Of a stretch of DNA of 64,000 nt, positions 35,429 to 46,100 are shown piece after piece. The stretch is taken from NCBI RefSeq assembly GCF_038066635.1, contig NZ_JBBUTI010000002.1:248001-312000 (forward strand), in the 5' to 3' direction. The translations under genes were made by a program, and so were the position numbers. Origin of the DNA: Ideonella margarita (GTDB lineage: Bacteria; Pseudomonadota; Gammaproteobacteria; Burkholderiales; Burkholderiaceae_C). Every line of letters begins with the position of its first letter. Position 1 is the first letter of the stretch. The notes below the pieces were generated by a model. It did no database searches and was not told the DNA's origin. It was given only the letters and a program-made list of their open reading frames with translations.

Positions 35429-35446
35429 ACAGGGTCGCTACCCTGT
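35429..35446. promoter_or_regulatory. inverted repeat in the corC/cobW intergenic region, possible operator
   Basis: ACAGGGTCGCTACCCTGT has perfect 7-bp arms separated by four bases. It overlaps a TTGACA hexamer (35426-35431) that could be a -35 element facing cobW. No clear -10 or known Zur box was recognised. A role as a metal-responsive operator is possible given the CobW neighbour, but unproven. Confidence 0.4.
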
Positions 35447-35526
35447 AGAAGAGTTGCGCGCCTCCGGAATGGCGCACACTCTTGGCTGTTCCCTCTTTTT
35501 TGGCCTTACCGCTTCTGCGACGCACC

Positions 35527-36567
35527 ATGTCCCTCATCCCCGCGACCATCCTCACCGGCTTCCTCGGCGCCGGCAAGACCACCTTGCTGAAACGCATCCT
35601 GACCGAAGCCCACGGCCAGAAGATCGCGGTGATCGAGAACGAATTCGGCGAAGAGAACATCGACACCGACATCCTCATCTCGGACACCAACGAGCAGGTG
35701 ATCCAGATGAGCAACGGCTGCGTCTGCTGCACCATCCGCGAAGACCTGCGCACGACGCTGGCCGATCTGGCCGCGCGCCGCCGCAAGGGCGAACTTAGCT
35801 TTGACCGCGTGGTGATCGAGACCACTGGCCTGGCCGACCCCGGCCCCGTCGCACAGACGTTCTTCATGGACGACGAGGTGGCCGAGAGCTTCCTGCTCGA
35901 CTCCATCCTGACCCTGGTGGACGCCAAGCACGCCAACGAGCAGCTGGACACCCGCCAGGAAGCGCGCCGCCAGGTGGGCTTTGCTGACCAGATCTTCATC
36001 AGCAAGACCGACCTGGTCGAGCCTGCCGCCGTCGAGGCGCTGAAGCACCGCCTGAAGCACATGAACCCGCGTGCGCCGCACCACCAGGTGCATTTCGGCG
36101 AAGTGCCGATCGCCAGCGTGTTCGACCTGAAGGGCTTCAACCTGAATGCCAAGCTCGACATCGACCCCGACTTCCTGAACGAAGGCGGCAGCCACGGCCA
36201 TGATCACCACCACGATCACGACCATGAGCATGGCGAGCACTGCGACCACCCGCATCACCACCACCACGATGACGACGTGAAGTCGTTCGTGTTCCGTGCC
36301 GACAAGCCCCTGTCGCCCGCCAAGCTGGAAGACTTCCTGGGCGCCATCGTGCAGGTTTACGGCCCGAAGATGCTGCGCTACAAGGGCGTGCTGCACATCA
36401 AGGGCAGCGACCGCAAGGTGATCTTCCAGGGCGTGCACCAGCTGATGGGCAGCGACCTGGGTCCGAAGTGGGCACCGGGCGAAGCCAAGGTCAGCAAAAT
36501 GGTTTTCATTGGTATCGATCTGCCACGCGAGATCCTGCTGCAGGGTCTGGAAGGCTGCATCGCCTGA
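35527..36567 (+). CDS. CobW/COG0523 family GTPase, probable metallochaperone
   Basis: A 346-residue G3E GTPase. The Walker A loop is TGFLGAGKTTLLKR (residues about 9-22), the metal-binding GCxCC motif is NGCVCCTIRED, and ETTGLADP and SKTDLVEP are nucleotide-binding segments. A histidine-rich linker (about residues 222-250, with runs of His/Asp) precedes the CobW C-terminal domain. COG0523 proteins deliver zinc or cobalt to client enzymes. The neighbour is a cysteine-poor DksA. Start at 35527, beginning MSLIPATIL. Confidence 0.93.
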   Translation: MSLIPATILTGFLGAGKTTLLKRILTEAHGQKIAVIENEFGEENIDTDILISDTNEQVIQMSNGCVCCTIREDLRTTLADLAARRRKGELSFDRVVIETTGLADPGPVAQTFFMDDEVAESFLLDSILTLVDAKHANEQLDTRQEARRQVGFADQIFISKTDLVEPAAVEALKHRLKHMNPRAPHHQVHFGEVPIASVFDLKGFNLNAKLDIDPDFLNEGGSHGHDHHHDHDHEHGEHCDHPHHHHHDDDVKSFVFRADKPLSPAKLEDFLGAIVQVYGPKMLRYKGVLHIKGSDRKVIFQGVHQLMGSDLGPKWAPGEAKVSKMVFIGIDLPREILLQGLEGCIA

Positions 36568-36703
36568 CCTGAGTCAGGAAAAACCATCAAGCGTGGGGCG
36601 CGTGACTACAATCCGCGCGCCCAACGTGGCGGTTGCACCACAACCGTCGGGCGTGACGGGGTATAACGCCTCTTTCACGAGCGCAGTGGTGAGGAGACGG
36701 ACC

Positions 36704-37489
36704 GTGAGCAAGACCTCGGCAAGTACCGCAGCCCCTAACAAGGACGCGGCAGAAACAGCCACCCCGGCAAAGAAGGCCCCGGCGAAAAGCGCCGCGAGCA
36801 AGGCCGCCGCCGTGAAATCCGTCGCCGAACCTGGCACCGCGAAGGCCAAAAGCCCTTCTGCTGCCAAGCCAGCTGCCCCTAAAGTGACCAATCCGCCAGC
36901 ACCGAATGCCAGCGGCGCAACCCGAATGGCTGCACCCAGCCCTTCTACCGCGAGTTTTGCCGAGCGCTTTTCGCCGGCCAAGCCGCCTGCAAGAACCTAT
37001 CCTGAACCGATGAATGCTGTGAAGCCCGCCGTGAAAGCGGACCCGAAATTGGCCAACGCCTGGAAGACCAAGGCTGGCCGCGACTTGACCGAAGCCGAGC
37101 TGCACGCCATGCCGGAAGCGGAGTACATGAACGACAAGCAACTGGAGTTCTTCCGCGCCCGCCTGCAAGCGCTGAAGGACGACCTGCTGTCGAACGCCGG
37201 TGAAACCACCGAGCACCTCCGCGAAGACACGTCCATCGTCCCCGATCCGGCCGACCGCGCCACCATCGAGGAAGAGCACGCCCTGGAACTGCGCACCCGT
37301 GACCGTGAGCGCAAGCTGCTCAAGAAGATCTCGCAGTCCATCCAGCGCATCGACGCCAACGACTACGGCTTCTGCGACGAAACTGGCGAGCCGATCGGCC
37401 TGGGCCGCCTGCTGGCCCGTCCGACCGCCACGCTGTCGCTGGAAGCCCAGCAACGGCGCGAGCTGAAGCAGAAGATGTTCGGGGACTGA
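36704..37489 (+). CDS. dksA: RNA polymerase-binding transcription factor DksA, cysteine-poor type with long N-terminal extension
   Basis: A 261-residue protein whose C-terminal 150 residues are DksA: LTEAELHAMPEAEYMNDKQLEFF, the coiled-coil tip with DPADRAT, and the globular domain. DksA works with ppGpp on RNA polymerase. The zinc finger has one Cys (GFCDETGEPIG) and ARPTATLSLEAQ where C4-type DksA has two further cysteines, so zinc binding is not expected. The first 110 residues are Ala/Lys/Pro-rich low complexity. GTG at 36704 has GAGGAG 7 bases upstream; an internal ATG (37012) could give a short form. Confidence 0.93.
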   Translation: MSKTSASTAAPNKDAAETATPAKKAPAKSAASKAAAVKSVAEPGTAKAKSPSAAKPAAPKVTNPPAPNASGATRMAAPSPSTASFAERFSPAKPPARTYPEPMNAVKPAVKADPKLANAWKTKAGRDLTEAELHAMPEAEYMNDKQLEFFRARLQALKDDLLSNAGETTEHLREDTSIVPDPADRATIEEEHALELRTRDRERKLLKKISQSIQRIDANDYGFCDETGEPIGLGRLLARPTATLSLEAQQRRELKQKMFGD

Positions 37490-37525
37490 CCTCCCGCTCC
37501 TCACGCGCCTGCCCCGCCGCTCACG

Positions 37526-39223
37526 ATGGCCAGCCCTCCCGATAGCCAAGGCGTTTTGCGCCGCATGGTCAGCCGCATGGCTGCCCCGGCGCGTGACCTG
37601 ATGGGGCGCAGCGACGACCCTGCCAGCCAGTTCGCCGACATCGAGAAGGCGGAACTCAAGGCCATGATCGAGCGCAAGCGGCGCAACGACTTCGTGCGCA
37701 AGCGCGAACTCGACATGCTGCGCCGCATCCGCCGCGAAGGCTTGTCGGCCGAGCAGGCAGCGTCGCTGAACGCCACCTCCCGGCTCGACGACTCCGAGGT
37801 CAAGGCCACCCAGCCGCCCAACCATGCCGCGCCGGGCGTGAAGGCCAAGATCGACGCGATCGAGCGCCAGATGGTGGGCTCCGCCGTGCCGGTGGCCCCG
37901 CGCCGCTCACCCCCCGGCGGCGTGGTGCCGCCCACCCTGACCGCGCAAGTCCAGGATCCGGACGCGACCGTGCCCGCCGACATCGGCGACGACAGCGTGC
38001 CGATGGTCACCCGGCCGATGCCCAGGCAGCTGGAGCCGCTGGAATTCCGGGTTGAAGACCTGCCGGCCGCAGCTCCTGCACCGGCCTCAGCCGGCGCCGG
38101 CAAGCTGGTGGCCGTGAACGCCAATGCCATGCCGTCGGTCGAGGTGAGTGAAGTCACCCACGACCACGAGCTGGATGAAGCCGTGATCGCCTTCGCGAAT
38201 GCCGACTTCAACCATTGCGAGCGTGCACTGCTGCAGCTGACCGGCCCGCAAGGCGCCCGCCAGAGCCACAGCGACACCTGGCTGGTGCTGTTCGACCTGT
38301 TCCGCGCCACCGGCCAGCAACAGCGCTTCGAGAGCACGGCGCTCGAGTATTCCCAGAAGCTGCAGCGTTCGCCGCCGCAGTGGTTCTCGCTGCCGCGCCT
38401 GGTGGCCGACGCCACCTTGTCGACCGTGGCGCGTGGCCCCGACTCCGGCGACATTGGCTGGCTCAGCCCCGAACGCCTGGACGCCGATGCGGTCGCGCAA
38501 CTGAATTCGCACACGCTGCAACTGCCGCAGCCTTGGGTGCTTGACTGGACCCGCCTGCAGCGCATCGAACCTGACGGCGCCGCCGCCCTGCGCCAGCTGC
38601 TGCGCCGCTGGTCCCAGCAGGTGCTGGAAATGCGCTGGATGACAGCCGACCGCCTGTTCACCGTGCTGCAGGAAGCGGCACCCGTGGGCGTGCGCGATGC
38701 AGATCCGTCGTACTGGCTGGCCCGCCTGGAAGCGCTGCGCCTGGTCAACCGCCCGGATCAGTTCGACGAAATCGCGATTGATTACTGCGTGACCTACGAG
38801 GTGTCGCCGCCCAGCTGGGAAGCCACCCGCTGCGTGGCGCGCGTCGCGGGCTCGCCGCTGAATACGCAAACCGCTGCGCTGTCTGTGCTGAGCGACGCCG
38901 TGACCACGGTGCAGGGCGGCCTGGAAGGCGCCAGCGGCGTGGCCGTCACCTCGCTGGATCTGTCCGGCCAGCTGTCGGGCGACCTGAGCAGCCTGCTGCA
39001 CACGCTGGACGCCAACCTGAAGACTGCCCGCATCGTGCGCATCTCCTGCGCGCTGCTGATCCGCGTCGATTTCATCGCTGCCGGTGACCTGCTGAACTGG
39101 GTCATCGCCAAGCGCGCGGAAGGCCGCCATATCAGCTTCACCGATGTGCACCGCCTGGTCGCCCTGATGTTCGGCGCGATGGGCATCACCGAACACGCGC
39201 CGGTGCAGCTGCGCCAGGCCTGA
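37526..39223 (+). CDS. STAS-domain-containing protein
   Basis: A 565-residue soluble protein. The N-terminal 100 residues are helical and basic, residues about 110-200 are Pro/Ala-rich. Two STAS-like segments follow: one around VLDWTRLQRIEPDGAAALRQ (about residues 330-350) and one near the C-terminus (VRISCALLIRVDFIAAGDLLNW). STAS modules usually serve as regulatory protein-interaction domains (anti-anti-sigma factors, MlaB). No partner is seen. It lies 36 bases after dksA and before hslV, an arrangement often kept in Burkholderiales. Confidence 0.85.
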   Translation: MASPPDSQGVLRRMVSRMAAPARDLMGRSDDPASQFADIEKAELKAMIERKRRNDFVRKRELDMLRRIRREGLSAEQAASLNATSRLDDSEVKATQPPNHAAPGVKAKIDAIERQMVGSAVPVAPRRSPPGGVVPPTLTAQVQDPDATVPADIGDDSVPMVTRPMPRQLEPLEFRVEDLPAAAPAPASAGAGKLVAVNANAMPSVEVSEVTHDHELDEAVIAFANADFNHCERALLQLTGPQGARQSHSDTWLVLFDLFRATGQQQRFESTALEYSQKLQRSPPQWFSLPRLVADATLSTVARGPDSGDIGWLSPERLDADAVAQLNSHTLQLPQPWVLDWTRLQRIEPDGAAALRQLLRRWSQQVLEMRWMTADRLFTVLQEAAPVGVRDADPSYWLARLEALRLVNRPDQFDEIAIDYCVTYEVSPPSWEATRCVARVAGSPLNTQTAALSVLSDAVTTVQGGLEGASGVAVTSLDLSGQLSGDLSSLLHTLDANLKTARIVRISCALLIRVDFIAAGDLLNWVIAKRAEGRHISFTDVHRLVALMFGAMGITEHAPVQLRQA

Positions 39224-39268
39224 GCGGCGCGGCGCGCTCCACAGCGCTAAACACGGCCCGACCGGGGC

Positions 39269-39296
39269 CTTGCAGCCGGGCCATCCGTGCCCATAT
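39269..39296 (+). promoter_or_regulatory. probable sigma-32 heat-shock promoter of hslVU
   Basis: CTTGCA at 39269-39274 and CCCATAT at 39290-39296 are separated by 15 bases. This resembles the sigma-32 consensus (CTTGAA, 13-16 bases, CCCATNT). It lies 30 bases upstream of the hslV start, where a heat-shock promoter is expected. Confidence 0.6.
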
Positions 39297-39326
39297 GCCT
39301 GAAGTCTCATCCACGAACTTCAGGCC

Positions 39327-39916
39327 ATGGACTCCTATCACGGCACCACCATCGTCAGCGTGCGCCGACGCACCCCCACCGGCTGGCAAGTCGCCCTGGG
39401 CGGCGACGGCCAGGTCACGCTGGGGCACATCGTCGTCAAGGCCAGCGCGCGCAAAGTCCGCAAGCTGCACCACAACAAGGTGCTGGCCGGTTTTGCCGGC
39501 GCCACGGCGGACGCCTTCACCCTGTTCGAGCGCTTCGAGGCCAAGCTGGAGAAACACTCCGGGCACCTCGTGCGCGCCGCCATCGAGCTGACGCGTGACT
39601 GGCGCACCGACAAGGTCCTGCGCAACCTGGAGGCCATGCTCGCCGTGGCCGACCACGAGGCGTCGCTGATCATCACCGGCAACGGCGATGTGCTGGAGCC
39701 CGAACACGGCCTGGTGGCCATCGGCTCCGGCGGCGCCTATGCGCAGGCCGCGGCCCGCGCCCTGATCGCCCACACCGACATGAGCGCGCCCGACATCGTC
39801 AAGCGCTCGCTCGAGATCGCGGGCGACATCTGCATCTACACCAACCAGAACCACACCATCGAGATCCTGGAAGCGCCGCTGCCCGGACCGGCCCAGATCA
39901 GCATGGAGACCGTCGC

Positions 39917-39920
<4 letters not shown>
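39327..39920 (+). CDS. hslV: ATP-dependent protease proteolytic subunit HslV
   Basis: A 197-residue proteasome-type peptidase with the propeptide MDSYHG and then TTIVSVRR, so the catalytic threonine is exposed by processing. GFAGATADAFTLFERFE, IGSGGAYAQAAARAL and YTNQNHTIE are family motifs. It forms two hexameric rings activated by HslU and degrades misfolded proteins in the cytoplasm. The stop overlaps the hslU ATG (ATGA). A sigma-32-like promoter lies upstream. Confidence 0.97.
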
Positions 39921-41284
<1,364 letters not shown>

Positions 41285-41346
41285 GGACCCGGCCCGGGCT
41301 TGAGGCGCATCAAGACTCGCAGCCGCGGTCTCGTTACGCTGGGGGC

Positions 41347-42219
41347 ATGGCATCCACCACGCCCCCGCCCGAGCCGCCGCTGCCGCCCTCCCCCGGCAGC
41401 GTCCACCACGCCGATACGCAAACCTTCATGCGCCGGCTGCCGCGCTGGGGTCTGTCGCCCGCGCCGCACCACAACAGCCGCGCCACCCGCATCGAGCGGA
41501 TGTGGCGCTGGCCGACGCTGGTGGTTCTGCTGCTCACGGTGCCGGCCTTCTATGCCGACCTGCTGCAAGCCGGCGCCAGCCCCCTGGCCGATGCCACTTA
41601 CCTGGTCGCCGCGCTGGTGGTGGCCGCCGGCCTGTGGCACGTGGGGCGGGCCAGCCACCGCCCACTGGAACATGCGCTGGGCAACCCGACCGACCTGCTG
41701 CTGGTGACCGGCCTGGTGCTGGCGGCCGCACTGCCCAGCAGCCAGGTGTCATCGGCGGCGCTGGGGCTGCGGCTGCTGGTGGCCTTCGGCACGCTGCTGC
41801 GCATGGTGTGGGCCACCCAGCACCTGATCACCCGGGGCGGGCTGACCTACCTGCTGACGATGGCGGTGGGCGTGCTGCTGCTGTGCGGCCTCGGCTTCTG
41901 GTGGCTGGAGCCCACGGTGCACACGCTCGGCGACGGGCTCTGGCTGGCCTTCACCACGGCGGCCACGGTGGGCTATGGCGACGTGGTGCCCACCACGCCG
42001 GCGGCCAAGATCTTCTCGGTGTTCGTGGTGCTGCTGGGCTTCGGCGTGCTGACGCTGGTGACCGCCGCCATCGCCACCTCCTGGGTGGAAACCGAGGAGC
42101 GCCGCATCGAGCGGGAAATCATGCGTGACATGCGCCGCGAGATGGCCTCGGTGCGGCACGAACTGGTGGCCCTGCGCCGCGAGCTGGAAAGTGCCCGCGG
42201 CCAGTCCTTCAAGCCCTGA
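41347..42219 (+). CDS. voltage-gated-like potassium channel family protein
   Basis: A 290-residue membrane protein with about six helices and the K+ selectivity filter TVGYGD in AFTTAATVGYGDVVPTTPAA (about residues 203-222). The final helix is followed by a charged coiled-coil tail (EERRIEREIMRDMRREMASV). The first 50 residues are Pro-rich and cytoplasmic. No RCK/TrkA domain is attached. Its stop codon abuts the stop of the convergent coaX gene within TGATCA. Confidence 0.9.
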   Translation: MASTTPPPEPPLPPSPGSVHHADTQTFMRRLPRWGLSPAPHHNSRATRIERMWRWPTLVVLLLTVPAFYADLLQAGASPLADATYLVAALVVAAGLWHVGRASHRPLEHALGNPTDLLLVTGLVLAAALPSSQVSSAALGLRLLVAFGTLLRMVWATQHLITRGGLTYLLTMAVGVLLLCGLGFWWLEPTVHTLGDGLWLAFTTAATVGYGDVVPTTPAAKIFSVFVVLLGFGVLTLVTAAIATSWVETEERRIEREIMRDMRREMASVRHELVALRRELESARGQSFKP

Positions 42220-42987
42220 TCAGACGGGCCAGCGCTGCGACTGGATGTGCAGCAGGCCATCGAAGATGAGCGATTCGATCAGCTCATGCTGCATGTCGAG
42301 CCAGGGCGCAACCTTCCAGCCGGCACCGCCGGTCATCAGGGCCACGGGCTCTTCGCCGCAGCGCTCACGCAGGTGGCGGCCCATGCGCTCGATGGCGCCG
42401 GTGATGGCGTAGGTGCCGCCGCTGGTCAGTGCGTCCGAGGTGTTCGACGGGAACGGCGTGACCTCACCCGTGGGCACCCGCAGGCCGGCCGTGCCGCTTT
42501 CGAGCGAGCGCAGCATGATGCCGTGGCCGGGCAGGATGAGGCCGCCGAGGAAGGTGCCGTCGCGGTCGAGTGCGTCCACCGTCACGGCCGTTCCCACCAT
42601 CACCACCAGCGCCGGCCGGGCCGGGCCGCGCGACAGCACATGGCCGCGCGCGCCGATCAGCGCCACCCAGCGGTCCGCGCCAAGGCGCATCGGGTGGTCA
42701 TAGCCATTGATCACACCGGCCTCGCTGGCCTGCGGCACCACCCAGCGCGGGGTCAGGTCCCACATCTCCAGCTGCTCTTCGACGCGGCGGCGAACGGCCT
42801 CACCGGCCACCACGCAACCCAGCATGCTGGCGGGCGGGGGCAGGTTCTTCCAGTCCTGCTCGGCGAGCTCGTCGATGGTCTCGAGAAAGCGTGCGCCGTG
42901 GGCCAGCAAGGTGGCCCCGGGCTGGGGGGATGCGTACAAGGCCCACTTCAAGCGGGTGTTGCCGATGTCGATGGCCAGAAAGCTCAT
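42220..42987 (-). CDS. coaX: type III pantothenate kinase
   Basis: A 255-residue ASKHA-fold kinase that phosphorylates pantothenate in the first step of CoA synthesis. Motifs are FLAIDIGNTRLKWALY (phosphate 1), GADRWVALIGARG and VVMVGTAVTVDALD (phosphate 2), and GGLILPGHGIM. It is insensitive to CoA feedback and uses no potassium-independent PanK-I fold. In many betaproteobacteria birA precedes it, but here the upstream side holds the icmF promoter, so coaX stands alone. Confidence 0.95.
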   Translation of the reverse strand: MSFLAIDIGNTRLKWALYASPQPGATLLAHGARFLETIDELAEQDWKNLPPPASMLGCVVAGEAVRRRVEEQLEMWDLTPRWVVPQASEAGVINGYDHPMRLGADRWVALIGARGHVLSRGPARPALVVMVGTAVTVDALDRDGTFLGGLILPGHGIMLRSLESGTAGLRVPTGEVTPFPSNTSDALTSGGTYAITGAIERMGRHLRERCGEEPVALMTGGAGWKVAPWLDMQHELIESLIFDGLLHIQSQRWPV

Positions 42988-43101
42988 GAGGCCAGAGGGT
43001 AACAGGGGCCCGCATGCGCAATATTGACTACGGGAAAACACCCAGCCAGCCGGGCGTCAGCTGTCAGGCACGCCTCAAGCGGCAATGGCATGATCACGCA
43101 A

Positions 43102-43123
43102 TTGACGTTGACGTAAACGTCAA
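43102..43123 (+). promoter_or_regulatory. LiuR-type (MerR) operator upstream of icmF
   Basis: On the plus strand TTGACG is followed directly by TTGACGTAAACGTCAA, a near-perfect 16-bp palindrome. It is identical to the site upstream of can on the other strand. It ends 33 bases before the icmF start and lies 17 kb away from liuR, so it represents a trans target. Confidence 0.75.
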
Positions 43124-43156
43124 CCACGAACAACCTCTGCTGCGAGCGCTCACCCC

Positions 43157-46100
43157 ATGACCGACCTGTCCGCCGACTTCCAGGCCCTGGCCAACTACCG
43201 CCCCACCCGCAAGGTCCGGTTCGTCACGGCCGCCAGCCTGTTTGACGGGCATGACGCCGCCATCAACATCATGCGGCGCATCCTGCAGGGCATGGGCGCC
43301 GAGGTCATCCACCTCGGGCACAACCGCTCGGTCGATGAAGTGGTCACCGCGGCGCTGCAGGAAGATGTGCAGGGCATCGCCGTCTCCAGCTACCAGGGCG
43401 GCCACAACGAATACTTCACCTACATGGTCGAGCTGCTGAAGGCCCGCGGCGGCGAACACATCCAGGTGTTCGGTGGTGGCGGGGGCGTGATCGTGCCCGA
43501 GGAAATCTCGATGCTGGCGCAGCACGGCGTGCGCATCTTCAGCCCGGAAGACGGCCAGCGCATGGGCCTGCAGGGCATGATCGGCGAGATGGTGATGCGC
43601 TGCGACAAGAGCCTGTCGGCCTGGGCGCCCACCACGCTGGCCGCCGTGCAAGGCCAGACCGACACCGCCTGGCGCGCACTGGCACAGCTCATCACGGTGC
43701 TGGAAAACGGTGACGCGGCACCGGCCCTGGTGGCCGAGGTGCGCGCTGCCGCAGCGCAGAGCACCACGCCGGTGGTGGGCATCACCGGCACGGGCGGCGC
43801 GGGCAAGTCGAGCCTGACGGACGAGCTGATCCGCCGCTTCCGCCTGGACCAGGACGACGCCCTGCGCATCGCCGTGATCAGCATCGACCCTTCACGCCGC
43901 AAGAGCGGCGGCGCCCTGCTCGGTGACCGTATCCGCATGAACGCGACGGGCCCGTGGCAGAAGGGTCAGCGCGTGTTCATGCGCAGCCTGGCCACCCGCG
44001 ACACCGGCAGCGAGATTTCGGCGGCCCTGCCCGACGTGCTGGCCGCCACCAAGGCCGCCGGCTTCGATCTGATCATCGTCGAGACCTCGGGCATCGGCCA
44101 GGGCGATGCGGCGATCGTGCCGCATGTGCAGGTGCCGATGTACGTGATGACGCCGGAGTTCGGCGCGGCCAGCCAGCTCGAGAAGATCGACATGCTCGAC
44201 TTCGCCGAGTTCGTCGCCATCAACAAGTTCGACCGCAAGGGTGCGGCGGATGCGCTGCGCGACGTGGCCAAGCAGGTGCAGCGCAACCGCGAAGCCTTCA
44301 CCGTGATGCCCGATGCCATGCCGGTGTTCGGCACCATGGCCAGCCGCTTCAACGACGACGGCGTGACCGCCCTGTACCAGGCGCTGAAGGTGCGCCTGCA
44401 GGGCCTGGGCCTGCCGCTGGCTGAAGGCCGCCTGCCGCTGGTGAAGACCCGCCACAGCACCCACCAGACCCCCATCGTGCCGGGCGCCCGCGTGCGCTAC
44501 CTGGCCGAGATCAGCGACACCGTGCGCGGCTACAAGGCGCGTGCCCGGGCGCAGGCCCAGCTGGTGCGCGAGATGCAACAGCTGCGCGAAGCCGCCCGCA
44601 TGTTGAGCACCGACAAGGCGCACCGCCCCAAGGCCGCCGAAGCCGCGCTCGACCTGGCCGAGCAGCGCAGCCTGCGCGTGGACGCCGACGCCCGCAAGCT
44701 GCTGGCCCAGTGGCCCGACCTGGTGCAGGCTTATGCCGGCGACGACTACGTGGTGAAGATCCGCGACAAAGAGATCCGCACCGCGCTGACCCACACTACG
44801 CTGAGCGGCAACAAGATCCGCAAGGTGGCGCTGCCGAAGTACGTGGACGAGGGCGAGATCCTGCAGTGGCTGATGCTCGACAACGTGCCGGGCAGCTACC
44901 CCTACACCGCCGGCACCTTCGCCTTCAAGCGCGAGGGTGAAGACCCGACCCGCATGTTCGCGGGCGAAGGCGACGCCTTCCGCACCAACCGCCGCTTCAA
45001 GCTGGTCAGCGAAGGCATGCCGGCCAAACGTTTGTCCACCGCCTTCGACTCGGTCACGCTGTACGGCAACGATCCCGACCTGCGTCCGGACATCTACGGC
45101 AAGGTGGGCAACTCCGGCGTCAGCATCGCGACGCTCGACGACCTGAAGGTGCTGTATTCGGGCTTTGATCTGTGCAGCCCCAGCACCTCGGTCTCGATGA
45201 CGATCAACGGCCCGGCGCCGTCGATCCTGGCGATGTTCATGAACACCGCCATCGACCAGCAGCTCGACAAGTTCCGCGCCGACAACGGCCGCGAGCCTTC
45301 GGATACCGAGAGCCAGAAGATCCGCGCCTGGGTGCTGGCCAATGTGCGCGGCACGGTGCAGGCCGACATCCTGAAGGAAGACCAGGGCCAGAACACCTGC
45401 ATCTTCTCGACCGAGTTTTCGCTGAAGGTGATGGGCGACGTGGCCGAGTACTTCGTGCACCACGACGTGCGCAACTTCTACTCGGTGAGCATCTCGGGCT
45501 ATCACATCGCCGAAGCCGGCGCGAACCCGATCAGCCAGCTGGCCTTCACGCTCAGCAACGGCTTCACCTTCGTGGAGGCCTATCTTGCGCGCGGCATGCA
45601 CATCGATGACTTCGCGCCCAACCTGAGCTTCTTCTTCAGCAACGGCATGGACCCGGAATACACCGTGATGGGCCGCGTGGCGCGCCGCATCTGGGCCGTG
45701 GCGATGAAGGAGAAGTACGGCGCGAACGAGCGCTCGCAGAAGCTGAAATATCACATCCAGACCTCGGGCCGCAGCCTGCATGCGCAGGAGATCCAGTTCA
45801 ACGACATCCGCACCACGCTGCAGGCCCTGATCGCCATCTACGACAACTGCAACTCGCTGCACACCAACGCGTTTGATGAGGCCATCACCACGCCGACCGA
45901 AGACAGCGTGCGCCGGGCCATGGCCATCCAGCTCATCATCAACCGCGAGTGGGGCCTGGCGAAGAACGAGAACCCGAGCCAGGGCGCGTTCATCATCGAC
46001 GAGCTGACCGAGCTGGTGGAAGAAGCGGTGCTCGCAGAGTTCGAGAAGATCGCCGAGCGGGGCGGCGTGCTGGGCGCGATGGAGACCGGCTACCAGCGCA

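Noticed and set aside
36568..36590. Hairpin CCTGAC-CTGA-GTCAGG after cobW as a terminator
   Set aside because: The run following the stem on the plus strand is A, not T; on the minus strand the T-run precedes the stem, so it fits neither direction.
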